DNA of 22,795 bases from a virus: the IMG/VR virus record IMGVR_UViG_3300033571_016759, positions 1 to 22,795 of that record; one strand, 5' to 3'. The notes beneath the pieces are model-generated. The model was not told the origin of the DNA. It worked only from the letters and a program-made list of their open reading frames with translations, and ran no database searches. Both the position numbers and the translations under genes were made by a program. Shown piece by piece: positions 1-8,142 of this stretch. Positions within the stretch are counted from its first letter, which is position 1. Every line of letters begins with the position of its first letter.

Positions 1-1
1 C

Positions 2-478
2 CAGAGCCTGATCTCTGCGGCCCGGATGCACGTCGAGACCGTGAGCGACCGGACGCTGATCCGGTCTCAGTGGCAGATCAAGTTCGACGTCTTCCCGTCG
101 TGGGACATCGAACTGCCGCATCCGCCGATCATGCCGGACGCCGTCAGCGTGTCGTACGTGCCGTCGGACGCGGCGTCACAGCCAGTCCCGTTCACGAACT
201 TCCGCACCGACAGAGACTCGACCCCTGCCGTGATCCGGCCCCAGTGGAACGGATCGTGGCCGTCGGCAAGAGGAGCCGAGAACGACGTGACGGTGACGTA
301 CTGGTCTGGCTACGGCGACAGCGGTCAGAGCGTTCCGGCACCGGCCCGTCACTGCATTCTGCTGCTCGTCGGGCACTGGTACTCGACCCGAGAGGCCGTC
401 GTGCTGGGCGGCATGAACCCGGTCCCGATGGCCGTCGACATCCTGATGGGCTCGATCAACTGGGGGCAGTACCGGTGA
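2..478 (+). CDS. Head-tail connector protein (gp6/phiE125 gp8-like), 5' end cut off by window
   Basis: The reading frame is open from base 2, and the residues before the first ATG at 26 (QSLISAARMHVE) already fit the family. The true start therefore lies upstream and the gene is partial. Proteins of this type form the ring joining the portal to the tail-attachment proteins. I see the usual layout: an N-terminal helix with a 'LIxAAR..VE' pattern, a central beta-rich stretch, a 'VTYWSGYGD..VPAPARHCILLLVGHWY..REAV' region split around residues 100-130, and a short C-terminal helix. The gene order that follows (head closure, gp10-like, tail terminator, tube) is the standard siphovirus neck order and supports the call. 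The stop codon overlaps the next GTG start by three bases. Confidence 0.85.
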   Translation, partial: QSLISAARMHVETVSDRTLIRSQWQIKFDVFPSWDIELPHPPIMPDAVSVSYVPSDAASQPVPFTNFRTDRDSTPAVIRPQWNGSWPSARGAENDVTVTYWSGYGDSGQSVPAPARHCILLLVGHWYSTREAVVLGGMNPVPMAVDILMGSINWGQYR

Positions 479-807
479 TCCGCTCGGGAGACCTGCGAGA
501 GTCGGTGCGGATCGAGTCTCCGACGGAGACCTCGAACGACTTTGGTGAGGCGACCATCACATGGTCTGAGTTCGCGAACCGCAGGGCGGCGATTCGCGGC
601 ATGAGGACAGACGAACTGATCGACGCTCAGGGGCCATACACCGTGGCGACCCACGAGGTCGAGTTCCGCTACCTCCCCGGCCTGAAGGCCGACATGCGAC
701 TCGTGTGGACGAGCCGCTCACCGGCGAGAGTCTTGGACATCATCTCGATCACTGAGCAAAACAACCGCGAGTCGCAGCGGCTCATCTGCAAGGAACAGGT
801 CTCGTGA
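475..807 (+). CDS. Phage head closure / head-tail adaptor protein (SPP1 gp16-like)
   Basis: This 110-residue protein starts at GTG 475, overlapping the upstream TGA (GTGA). The same frame is open further upstream, but that part would run through the connector gene, so the short form is preferred. The N-terminus 'IRSGDLRESVRIESPTE' is the hallmark of the phage head-tail joining family. The later 'THEVEFRYLPGLKADMRLVW' and a final 'RVLDIISITEQNNRESQRLICKE' beta segment also fit. These proteins close the connector channel after DNA packaging and provide the docking surface for the tail. Length and position between connector and gp10-like genes match the family well. Confidence 0.85.
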   Translation: MIRSGDLRESVRIESPTETSNDFGEATITWSEFANRRAAIRGMRTDELIDAQGPYTVATHEVEFRYLPGLKADMRLVWTSRSPARVLDIISITEQNNRESQRLICKEQVS

Positions 808-1196
808 CGATTGAACTCGAAGGTCTGGACGACGTTCTGGACGCCATTCGGCGAATACCGACCACGCTGGGCACTCGCGTCGTCTTCGAGGACGTCTCTC
901 AGATTTTTGCCGACCGCCTCCGGGCCGCGACGCCGCCGGGGTACAGCGGGAGACTCGGAAAGTCAGTCCTCTGGGAGGCTGATGAGGACGGCGGTCTCGT
1001 CGGGTTCGAGGAGGGCGTCGAGACGGCTGGGAATCCTCGTCTGGAGAGCGTCCTTCGGCCGCAGACTCGCGGCAGGAGCGTCCTGCGGTGGGTGTCCGTG
1101 GACGAGTTGGAGACCCTGACCGAGGAGGCATTCGACGCCTACGCCAAGGAAGGCGTCCTCTACATGGAAAGGGCTCTGGCCGATGGCATTTCCTGA
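804..1196 (+). CDS. HK97 gp10-like neck / tail-completion protein
   Basis: This 130-residue protein starts at GTG 804, again overlapping the preceding TGA, with an AAGGAA ribosome site at 790-795. The N-terminus 'IELEGLDDVLDAIRRIP' followed by a helix and a later central 'VGFEEG' beta strand is typical of the HK97 gp10 family, which sits at the neck between head and tail. The C-terminal 'EEAFDAYAKEGVLYMERAL' is a helix, as usual in the family. The gene overlaps the next one by 14 bases. The family call rests on the N-terminal pattern, size and position; the sequence itself is divergent. Confidence 0.7.
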   Translation: MTIELEGLDDVLDAIRRIPTTLGTRVVFEDVSQIFADRLRAATPPGYSGRLGKSVLWEADEDGGLVGFEEGVETAGNPRLESVLRPQTRGRSVLRWVSVDELETLTEEAFDAYAKEGVLYMERALADGIS

Positions 1197-1578
1197 AAAG
1201 TGGCTCCGGTCACGACTCGACTCTGCCACGACCGCTGGCATCTACCCGGTGCTGGCCGTCCAGAACGCGTCCTACCCTCTGGTCGTCTACCGCCGGACAG
1301 GTACACGACGCGACCGTGGTCTCACTGGCAACTTCGGAGTCCCGGTCGCCACGTTCTCGGTCTCGGTCGTGGCCGAGACATACACGCAGGTCAAGGAGAT
1401 CGCCGACGCGATTCGGCTGGCGTGCGACAACTTTACGGGAGACGCCTTGGGGGTGAGGATCATACAGACGGTTCTTGCCTCCGAGTCCGACAACATGGAA
1501 CGACCGCCGGAAGGACAGGCGAAGCCGCTGTACAGGGTTGATCAGGTTTACGAGGTTCGTTTCCAAGAATCCGTCTAG
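1183..1578 (+). CDS. Tail terminator-like protein (DUF3168 / tail completion)
   Basis: This 131-residue protein shows the order expected of DUF3168 tail-terminator proteins: an N-terminal helix with 'GIYPVLAVQNASYPLVVYRR' (about residues 19-38), a loop, 'VATFSVSVVAETYTQVKEIA' (strand then helix), 'DAIRLAC', and a C-terminal strand ending 'YRVDQVYEVRF'. Such proteins cap the tail tube on the head side and set the attachment interface. It lies just before the tube genes, which is the usual place. The ATG at 1183 is inside the gp10-like gene, so the two are probably translationally coupled. Confidence 0.75.
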   Translation: MAFPEKWLRSRLDSATTAGIYPVLAVQNASYPLVVYRRTGTRRDRGLTGNFGVPVATFSVSVVAETYTQVKEIADAIRLACDNFTGDALGVRIIQTVLASESDNMERPPEGQAKPLYRVDQVYEVRFQESV

Positions 1579-1599
1579 CGTCCAAGGAGGGACGAAAAC

Positions 1600-1971
1600 A
1601 TGGCATACGAGTCGTCTCAGGGCATTAAGTTCTCTTTCGCCGGTGTCACGTACACGGCGTCGCAGATTTCGCTCTCGAAGAGCGTGAGTGAGATCGACGT
1701 CACGTCGCTTGAGTCAAAGCACGGCTCCTACCGGTCGTACCGTCCGGCTTCGATCCTTGAGGGCGACGAACTCAGCATGGAGTTCATCGGTCTCACCATC
1801 CCGATGCAGACCGCCACGGGTGCGATTGCGTGGACGATCGACGGCAGCGGCTCGAACGCGGCCTTCACGACCGGCATCCCGACCGCCGCCCTCTGCACGA
1901 GCGCGAGCGTGACGGCGCAGGTCGGCGAACTGATCCGGGGCAACGCGACCTTCCGCCTGTCCCAGAACTGA
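1600..1971 (+). CDS. Major tail tube-like protein, copy 1
   Basis: This 123-residue protein has the strongest Shine-Dalgarno of the cassette (AAGGAGG around 1581-1587), which fits a gene whose product is needed in many copies. It is beta-rich with little charge. The pattern is 'GVTYTASQISLSKSVSEIDVT', then 'GDELSMEFIG', and a C-terminal 'VTAQVGELIRGNATFRLS'. This is compatible with the tail tube fold of siphoviruses, and the position directly before the assembly chaperones supports it. The following gene is a paralogue sharing the EID(V/I)T and QVG(E/D)L(I/V)RGN.TF(R/K)LS blocks. Which of the two builds the tube wall cannot be told from sequence alone. Confidence 0.65.
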   Translation: MAYESSQGIKFSFAGVTYTASQISLSKSVSEIDVTSLESKHGSYRSYRPASILEGDELSMEFIGLTIPMQTATGAIAWTIDGSGSNAAFTTGIPTAALCTSASVTAQVGELIRGNATFRLSQN

Positions 1972-1991
1972 TTGTCTGGATACTCTGACGG

Positions 1992-2399
1992 ATGATCACT
2001 CCGCACGGAGCCGTATGCACGTGGGGGACGACGAGGCTGAACATTCAGTCTCTTCGCTTCTCGGCATCGGCTCCTGCGGAGATCGACATCACGGGGATGC
2101 AGGCGATTGTCGACACAGACCCGAACTACAGCAATCGCAAGATCGTTCGCAGGCAGGTCGACTACGGCGTCCGCGACCTCGGCGAGGTGACCGTAGAGTT
2201 CATCGCAAACACGTCTGTTTTGGGTCTCGATCGGTTCATCGGCACTCGCCGCCAACTGATTTTCACGTCGACGGCCGGTGGCGGCGCCGGATACCTCACC
2301 GTCACGTCTCCGTTTGCCTTCCTGACGGCGGCTTCGCTTCAGGCTCAGGTCGGAGACCTCGTGAGGGGGAACTTAACTTTCAAGTTGTCTGATCAGTAG
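1992..2399 (+). CDS. Tail tube-like protein, copy 2 (paralogue of preceding gene)
   Basis: This 135-residue protein shares three blocks with the preceding gene: 'EIDITG' near residue 31, 'LGEVTVEFIA' near the middle and 'LQAQVGDLVRGNLTFKLSDQ' at the C-terminus. At the DNA level the two C-termini differ at many positions, so the duplication is old. The ATG at 1992 lacks a good ribosome site, whereas copy 1 has a perfect one, which suggests a lower expression level. It may be a second tube subunit, a tube-initiator ring or a decoration protein. I do not recognise a named family beyond the paralogy. Confidence 0.6.
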   Translation: MITPHGAVCTWGTTRLNIQSLRFSASAPAEIDITGMQAIVDTDPNYSNRKIVRRQVDYGVRDLGEVTVEFIANTSVLGLDRFIGTRRQLIFTSTAGGGAGYLTVTSPFAFLTAASLQAQVGDLVRGNLTFKLSDQ

Positions 2400-2403
2400 T
2401 CTG

Positions 2404-2419
2404 GTTGTACGGATACGGT
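2404..2419 (+). repeat. 16-base repeat shared with 16245-16260
   Basis: GTTGTACGGATACGGT occurs here in the gap before the tail chaperone gene and exactly again at 16245-16260 in the MazG-like gene. A shorter part, TGTACGGATACG, is at 19880-19891. This may be chance or a shared control element. Confidence 0.35.
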
Positions 2420-2447
2420 TTCTTTTCCCAGTTGATGAGGTAGGCCA

Positions 2448-2795
2448 ATGGCAATGCTTTCCAAGTCGGCAATTCTCTCTGCCGACGACAAGAAGATCAT
2501 CACCGTCGACGTCCCCGAGTGGGGCGGCAGCGTGGGGATCCGAGTAATGAGCGGCACGGAGCGTGACCGCTTCGAGTCGGAGTTCGTCGGCGGCAACAAG
2601 TCCGTCGACATGGTGCGGGCGAAACTCGTCGCCAAGTGCCTGTGCGACGAGGACGGCGACCGTCTCTTCACAGAGCAGGAAATCCCCGCTCTGGGCGAGA
2701 AGTCGGCCGCTGTGCTCGACAAACTCTTCACGGCCTGCATGAAGCACAACCGCTTCACGAAGGACGACGTCGAGGAACTGGCGGGAAACTCCTAA
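2448..2795 (+). CDS. Tail assembly chaperone (G-like product, unshifted frame)
   Basis: This 115-residue protein has the usual features of a siphovirus tail assembly chaperone. There is an N-terminal beta region ('KIITVDVPEWGGSVGIRVMSG'), a helical core with 'ERDRFESEF', 'AKLVAKCLCDEDGDRLFTEQE', and a C-terminal 'DKLFTACMKHNRFTKDDVEELAGN'. The closing 'DDVEELAGN' occurs in many members of the family. Such proteins coat the tape measure protein during tail assembly and are absent from the mature virion. The frame ends at TAA 2793-2795, four bases beyond a GGGAAAC heptamer, so some ribosomes should shift into the -1 frame and make the longer product listed separately. Confidence 0.85.
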   Translation: MAMLSKSAILSADDKKIITVDVPEWGGSVGIRVMSGTERDRFESEFVGGNKSVDMVRAKLVAKCLCDEDGDRLFTEQEIPALGEKSAAVLDKLFTACMKHNRFTKDDVEELAGNS

Positions 2796-3094
2796 ACCGC
2801 CCACGCAGGCTGTTTGAGTTTCGGCTCGCTCTTGCGCTCGGGCGGTCCCACCGGGAACTGCTTGAGACGGTGGACGCTCGCGAACTCGCAGAGTGGGAGG
2901 CATTCTGGAAAATAGAACCTTGGGGAGACGAGTGGCGCCAAACCGCTCGCCTCGCCACGGCTCTATGCACGGCATGGGGCGCAAAGCGGCTCGAAGAAGA
3001 GATGCTGATGCCCTCCCACCGGAAGCCTGTCCAGACGCAAGAGCAGATGCTGGCGGAGTTGATGAAACTCTCTCGGCACGCCGGAGGCCAGTAA
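2448..3094 (+). CDS. Frameshifted tail assembly chaperone (GT-like fusion)
   Basis: A -1 shift at 2783-2789 joins residues 1-114 of the chaperone to a 101-residue extension read from 2789 to 3091, giving a 215-residue fusion. The extension has no plausible start of its own, and its content is typical of the T part: 'FRLALALGRSHRELLETVDARELAEW' (split at about residue 20), then 'FWKIEPWGDEWRQ', and a helical tail ending 'LMKLSRHAGGQ'. The 'REL..T....ELAEW...' pattern recurs in G-T extensions of many phages. In lambda the G and GT proteins are both needed and act on the tape measure. The tape measure gene starts three bases after this stop. Confidence 0.8.
2783..2846 (+). promoter_or_regulatory. 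-1 ribosomal frameshift signal: GGGAAAC heptamer plus downstream stem
   Basis: The heptamer GGGAAAC at 2783-2789 is read G GGA AAC in the chaperone frame, so it fits X XXY YYZ exactly. Phage lambda uses the near-identical GGGAAAG in its G-T frameshift. After a six-base spacer, ACCGCCC (2796-2802) can pair perfectly with GGGCGGT (2840-2846), giving a 7-bp stem at the distance expected of a stimulatory structure. The loop of 37 bases is long enough for inner pairing or a pseudoknot. The zero-frame stop lies at 2793-2795. Confidence 0.8.
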
Positions 3095-3097
3095 CCG

Positions 3098-6000
3098 ATG
3101 GCGACTATCGGCCGCATCTCCGTTGCATTTGGCGTCGACCTTGGCGAACTGAACAAGGGCATCGACAAGGCGATTGACCGCTTCGACGAGATCACGAAAT
3201 CGGTTGAGTCGCTGTCGGACACTCTGGACGACCTCTCTGGCAAGGTGATCGAAATAGCGGTCCGCGCCGACACTTCGGCTGCGGAGCGAGCGCTCAAGTC
3301 CGTCGCCGACGTCGACGATCTGGCGACCGAGATCAAAGTGACCGCTGCTGTCGACACTTCCGATGTCACAGACGCCAGAAAGAAGGTGCGTCAGGAGTCC
3401 AAGGAGATCGAGTCAGCGTCTCCGAAGGTCAAGGTTCGCGTTGACTCCAATTTCCTGTCCGGCTTCTACAAGTCTCTAGCGTCGCAGGTGAAGGAGGCGT
3501 CCGAGGGCGTTGTTGAGTTCGGGGAGGAGGCCGGATCGGCATTCAAGTCGGTCGGCTCCGCAGCCAATGCCATCGGTGACGTTGTCGACGGTACAGCCAC
3601 GTCTATCGACGGGCTTGTCACGGCTGCTGGCAGAGCCAATGTCGCGTACGGGAAGTACCGCGAGGTCGTTGACGCTGCCGTCGGTGCGACGAGCGGATTC
3701 ATCGTCGCCGCCGGTGGTCTTCGCAGCATTGTGCTGGCAACAGGCGGAAGCATGGCGGCAGCCGCCAAGGTCGGCGGTGCCTTGGCTGGCACTCTCGCAG
3801 CCGGTGCAGCCGGTGCAGTGACGTATGCAGCGGTGATGGGCGTCGCAAGAGTCGCAACCGCCGGACTAAGCGAGGAGGCGCGTGGATATGCAAACGCGGC
3901 GGCATCGGTTGTCGCCGCGACGGCCGCTGCAACTGTGTCGGCCGTCTCGCTTGGGGCTGTGTCTAAGACAGTTGCCTCCGCCATCTGGAGTTCCAGTTCC
4001 GCATCGGAAGCACTTTCCAAGACGTTGTCGGCATTGGGTGGTGCCGCAGCGTCCGCAGGACGCTCACTGGTGCAGAACTTCGCATCCGTGGCTGCCGCAT
4101 TTGCTGCCGTCAACGTGGCGTCTGGGAAGTTCTCGGAGGCCATGCAGCGAATTGGGGCCGAGGCCGAGTCGACCCGCAACATGTCAGAGCGGTTCGGCAC
4201 GTCTGTCGAGCAGATGCAGGTGCTCGGGTTTGCGGCTGACGCGGCTGGCGTCTCCATGGGGCAACTCGCCAAGGCACAGCAGGCGTTCTACACGAGCGTC
4301 GGAAAGATCAAGATAGGACAGTTGAACACCGAGACGACGAAGGAGGCGAAACTCGCCTTCGACAAACTCGGCATCAGCCTCGAAGACATCCGGAACAAGA
4401 GTCCTCAGGAAATCTTCGCGATCGTCGGTGATGAACTGAACAAGGTGACTGACGCATCCGAGAGGACCGCCATCGCCTTCGACTTGTTCGGAAAGCAGGG
4501 AGGCAACATCCTCCCGGCCCTGCGGGGCCTCAAGGATGCGTCCGCTGACGCCGCGAGGCTCGGGACGGTGATGAGCAAGTCGAACTTCCGAATGTTCGAG
4601 GGCGTCGATCAGTCGTTCGACAGGCTCAAAGAGGCATCCAAGAACCTCTCGTCGACGATGCTCGTGGCGTTCGCTCCGCTTCAGACCGGCTTCAACAATC
4701 TCATGGCCGAGATCAAGGGCGGGCTCGCTGCTGCATTGGAACCCATGCGAAGCCTGTTCGCAGCCGCCACCGTGCCTTTGCAGGTGATGCTGGAGGTTGT
4801 CGGAAGGCTGATCAATATCTTCCTGCGGCTCGTCGGTGTCGTCGCAAAGTTTGCAACAGCGGCATCCAATGCCCCCGCCATCGCGGTCGCGTGGTCGGCT
4901 CTTGGTGACGTCGTCAAGGCCGTTCTCGTTCCGTTTGAGGAGGTGGTTTCCGTTCTGGAAAAGATCGCCTCTGTGTTCATGGACGCCGTCACCCCAGCGG
5001 TCGACGGGGCGACGTCGGTGTTCGACAAACTGGTCTTCGCCGTCAAGACGTTCGCCGCCACGGTTGTCACGGCCGGTGTCGCGTCTGCTGTCATGCAGTC
5101 TTTCGGGATGCAGGCTGGCGTCGCGTTCTCGACGTTTGCCAAGGGGTTGTTGTCAGTGGATTTTGCAGCATGGGGCAAGACCGTGCTGTCAACACTACGT
5201 CTGATTACTGTCGGAGTCGCCCAGACGGCAATCACGGCGGTCAAGAACTTCACGCTGATGGGGATCTCGGCCATCGCGAACTTCGTGACCCCGGCCGTCA
5301 CGGGGGTAGCGACGTTCATTGCCAGCATTACCGGCGCATCGGCCGCATCGCTGATCGCAGCGACCGGAATGGCAGCGGCATGGGCGATTGCATCGCTCGG
5401 GCTGACGCTCCTCATCTCTGGAGCCATCGCCGTCTACCAGAACTTCGATGAGTTGGCTGACTACTTCGCCAACTTTGGCGAGAACGTCAAGAAACTGTTC
5501 ACGTTTGAGGGCGCCGCCGACGCCGCGAAGGCTGTTGCTGGCGCGATCTGGAACGCATTCAAGTCTATCCTCGGCGGCATCGGTGGATTCATCGGGGCCA
5601 TCATCGCGAAGATCACAGGCGCCTTTCAGTCTATCGAGCCACCTCCAGCCATCGACGCCGCCAAGGCAAGCGCGGAAGAGATCGTCAAACAGCGGCAGCG
5701 GACCGCACAGGCGAAGTTTGATCAGACGCGAACCGTTCAGGTGCAGTTCGACGCCATGGGGCTCGGCGCCGCTGCTCCGGAGCCAGTCAAGCCTCCGACG
5801 GAAGACTACGACGCGATGGCGCAGTCCATCAAGGACGGCCGCTCGCAGTTAGCAGCGTTGTCGTTTGAGGCGGCGAGATTCGGCGACAAGGGGAAGACGG
5901 CAGCACTGGAGGCGCAGAAGAATTTCAACAAACTGCTCGACAGCCTGTCGAAGGGCGAGATCAGTCCACAGAAATTCGAGGAGTCTGCGAAGAAGATTCA

Positions 6001-8140
6001 GAAGAGCCTCCGCGAGAACATCGCGATCGAGGACGTGATCTCTCCAGAGGAAGTCCAGCAGTTTCTCTCCACGCTGCAAGATGCGTCGAAGCAGGCTGCG
6101 AAGGCGGTCCGAGACATCTCGGCAGGGACCGTCGTGGAGGGCAAGTTCTTCCCGACGTCGGACTCCATCAAGCGACAGGCTGACGAGTTCAAGGCTGAGT
6201 ACGACGCGAGGCTGCGTGAGATCGCCCGCATGGCGAGTGAGGGCGCGTTCGGCGAGGGCGATCAGGGCAAGCAGAACATGCTTGCCGCGCAAGAGGACGC
6301 CGCTAGGCAGTTCCAGCGAAACATGGACACCGTCAGCAGGGACATGTCCTTCGCCGACAACATCCGTAAAGAATTGGAGACGGCGTTCCTGTCTCCGGTC
6401 GAGCAGTTCCAGAAGGAACTCGACAAGATTCGCAGCAACAAGAGTCTGCAAGGTCCGGAGAGAACTCTGGCGGAGCAGAATCTCCGGCGTCAGGCCCGAG
6501 AGAATCTCGTCGGCAAGAGCGCATCCCAGCAGTTCCAAGATCGACAGCGAGACCTGAATCAGGGCTCCCAGCAGGGGCTGATCTCGCCCGAGGAACTGTC
6601 CGTCGAGTTGCAGAAGAACGCGAACACGCTCGCTCAGGCACTCGGCATTCCGGTCAAGCCGTCGTCGGAACTGGACATCGCCCTTGCCAACTTGCAGACG
6701 GCCGTCGAGGACGGCTCGATCTCTATGCAGGCGTTTGTCGACGGCACGAAGGCTGCGAGAGATAAGTTCCTCGCGTCGCTCGGGATCAGCAAGAGGCCGG
6801 AAGACACGGATCGCGAGCGGCTCCGTGGGCTTCAGGAGAACGCTGGCAGGCTGTCGCAGGACGAGTTGGCCCGTGGCAGGCGGGAACTCGAAGCGAGCAT
6901 TATCGGCGAATCGTCCGCAGACAGGTTTGCAGCCCAGCGTCAGCGGATTGAGTCCGGCATTCAGTCCGGGGCTGTCAGTCGGGGGCGAGGCGAGGCAGCC
7001 CTTCGTTCGCTCGACGTCGAGCAAAAACAGGCGGCTGGGCTCAAGCCGTCCGCCGTGCAGTTGCTCGCCGTCAGCGTTGACAAGGTCAATGATGCGTTTG
7101 GAGTCTCTGGGAGAACGCTTTCTCAGATACAGGCCACACTGTCGCCTGAGCAGTTCGAGTCGTATCAAGAGGCCGTGTCAGACGCGAGGGACTCGTTCTT
7201 GCAGTCCATCGGAATCGCCACCGACCCGATGTCCGAGTTCTCGGATCTGATGGACGATATGAACGAGGCCTTGCAGCAAGGCATCATTACTCAGGAAGAG
7301 TTCGCGAAGGGTGCGGCTGACCAGAGAAAGAAGTTGGCCGACTCGCTGGGGATTCGCGAAGACCCGTCGATCAAGTTGACGAAGGACATTCAGGAACTGG
7401 AAAAACTTCGCAAGGAAACTCGCGACAAGATCGACCCGCTCACAGGAAGGCCGGTCATCGACCCGGCTACCGGCAAGCCAGTGCAAGAGCGGGTCTTTAC
7501 AGATGCCCAGATTGATCGGGCCATTCAGGACAAGCGAGACGCGGCTCTCCCGGGAACGGTTGACAGGACTGTCCGAAACTTTGTTGACGATTCACAGACG
7601 CTCGACAGGGCTCAGTTTGGTCGCACCCAGCGTGAGATGGCCGCTGAGGCCAACAGAATCCGATCTGGTCAACTTGATTTTGGCGACCTTAAAAGGATGG
7701 GAGAACTCATGCTTCAGGGGCTCAACCCGAAGCAGGTACAGGCTCAACTTGTCCGCGAAGTAGGCATGAGCAAGTCGCAGAAAGAAATTGGGGACATTGT
7801 CAGAAACGCTCGCTCAGAAGGTCGCCAACTCACCGGCGAAGAGCGTCAAAAGATCGCGACTCTCCGCCAGCAAGACTCCGAGTTCGCAGAGCGTCGACTT
7901 TCTCTTCAGGCAGACCTTCAGGATCAATTGAAGGCCGAGTTCGGCCCGGACCGCCGCGTGACGCAGGGGTCAGACATTCGCAGCAAGGAAGGCGTCGACA
8001 CATTCTTCAGGCTCGTGCAGGGGCAGGACAACCCGTCACTCAAGGCCCAACTGGAATCCGCGAGGACGCTGCGGAACATCTATCAGGCGCTCTCTGAGCC
8101 TGAGTCCGCCCCAGTCGTGGCCCAACTCGCAGCGAGGTAG
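3098..8140 (+). CDS. Tape measure protein
   Basis: At 1,680 residues this is the longest gene. It follows the chaperones directly, with a GGAGG site at 3083-3087 before ATG 3098. The N-terminus has coiled-coil character with alternating beta-like units. Residues about 200-300 are extremely rich in Ala, Gly and Val. Further hydrophobic stretches occur around 550-600 and 745-785 ('AAWAIASLGLTLLISGAIAV'), followed by a glycine-rich 'GGIGGFIGAIIAKI'. The C-terminal half is charged and helical, with repeats built around 'LGI..(R/K)P' (about 1146-1236 and 1354-1425). Tape measures fix tail length and often help DNA entry through hydrophobic segments. At roughly 1.5 angstroms per residue, the general rule, the tail would be near 250 nm. 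Confidence 0.92.
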   Translation: MATIGRISVAFGVDLGELNKGIDKAIDRFDEITKSVESLSDTLDDLSGKVIEIAVRADTSAAERALKSVADVDDLATEIKVTAAVDTSDVTDARKKVRQESKEIESASPKVKVRVDSNFLSGFYKSLASQVKEASEGVVEFGEEAGSAFKSVGSAANAIGDVVDGTATSIDGLVTAAGRANVAYGKYREVVDAAVGATSGFIVAAGGLRSIVLATGGSMAAAAKVGGALAGTLAAGAAGAVTYAAVMGVARVATAGLSEEARGYANAAASVVAATAAATVSAVSLGAVSKTVASAIWSSSSASEALSKTLSALGGAAASAGRSLVQNFASVAAAFAAVNVASGKFSEAMQRIGAEAESTRNMSERFGTSVEQMQVLGFAADAAGVSMGQLAKAQQAFYTSVGKIKIGQLNTETTKEAKLAFDKLGISLEDIRNKSPQEIFAIVGDELNKVTDASERTAIAFDLFGKQGGNILPALRGLKDASADAARLGTVMSKSNFRMFEGVDQSFDRLKEASKNLSSTMLVAFAPLQTGFNNLMAEIKGGLAAALEPMRSLFAAATVPLQVMLEVVGRLINIFLRLVGVVAKFATAASNAPAIAVAWSALGDVVKAVLVPFEEVVSVLEKIASVFMDAVTPAVDGATSVFDKLVFAVKTFAATVVTAGVASAVMQSFGMQAGVAFSTFAKGLLSVDFAAWGKTVLSTLRLITVGVAQTAITAVKNFTLMGISAIANFVTPAVTGVATFIASITGASAASLIAATGMAAAWAIASLGLTLLISGAIAVYQNFDELADYFANFGENVKKLFTFEGAADAAKAVAGAIWNAFKSILGGIGGFIGAIIAKITGAFQSIEPPPAIDAAKASAEEIVKQRQRTAQAKFDQTRTVQVQFDAMGLGAAAPEPVKPPTEDYDAMAQSIKDGRSQLAALSFEAARFGDKGKTAALEAQKNFNKLLDSLSKGEISPQKFEESAKKIQKSLRENIAIEDVISPEEVQQFLSTLQDASKQAAKAVRDISAGTVVEGKFFPTSDSIKRQADEFKAEYDARLREIARMASEGAFGEGDQGKQNMLAAQEDAARQFQRNMDTVSRDMSFADNIRKELETAFLSPVEQFQKELDKIRSNKSLQGPERTLAEQNLRRQARENLVGKSASQQFQDRQRDLNQGSQQGLISPEELSVELQKNANTLAQALGIPVKPSSELDIALANLQTAVEDGSISMQAFVDGTKAARDKFLASLGISKRPEDTDRERLRGLQENAGRLSQDELARGRRELEASIIGESSADRFAAQRQRIESGIQSGAVSRGRGEAALRSLDVEQKQAAGLKPSAVQLLAVSVDKVNDAFGVSGRTLSQIQATLSPEQFESYQEAVSDARDSFLQSIGIATDPMSEFSDLMDDMNEALQQGIITQEEFAKGAADQRKKLADSLGIREDPSIKLTKDIQELEKLRKETRDKIDPLTGRPVIDPATGKPVQERVFTDAQIDRAIQDKRDAALPGTVDRTVRNFVDDSQTLDRAQFGRTQREMAAEANRIRSGQLDFGDLKRMGELMLQGLNPKQVQAQLVREVGMSKSQKEIGDIVRNARSEGRQLTGEERQKIATLRQQDSEFAERRLSLQADLQDQLKAEFGPDRRVTQGSDIRSKEGVDTFFRLVQGQDNPSLKAQLESARTLRNIYQALSEPESAPVVAQLAAR

Positions 8141-8142
8141 TC

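Noticed and set aside
2636-2788. Independent start for the extension frame of the tail chaperone
   Set aside because: The ATG at 2636 has no ribosome site, the residues before 2789 are Arg/Gly-rich shadow, and the slippery site explains the expression better.
5849-7168. Long minus-strand open frame (439 residues) within the tape measure gene
   Set aside because: It is the reverse reading of a GC-rich coding gene, is rich in Leu and Arg without any domain pattern, and the plus-strand product is clearly real.
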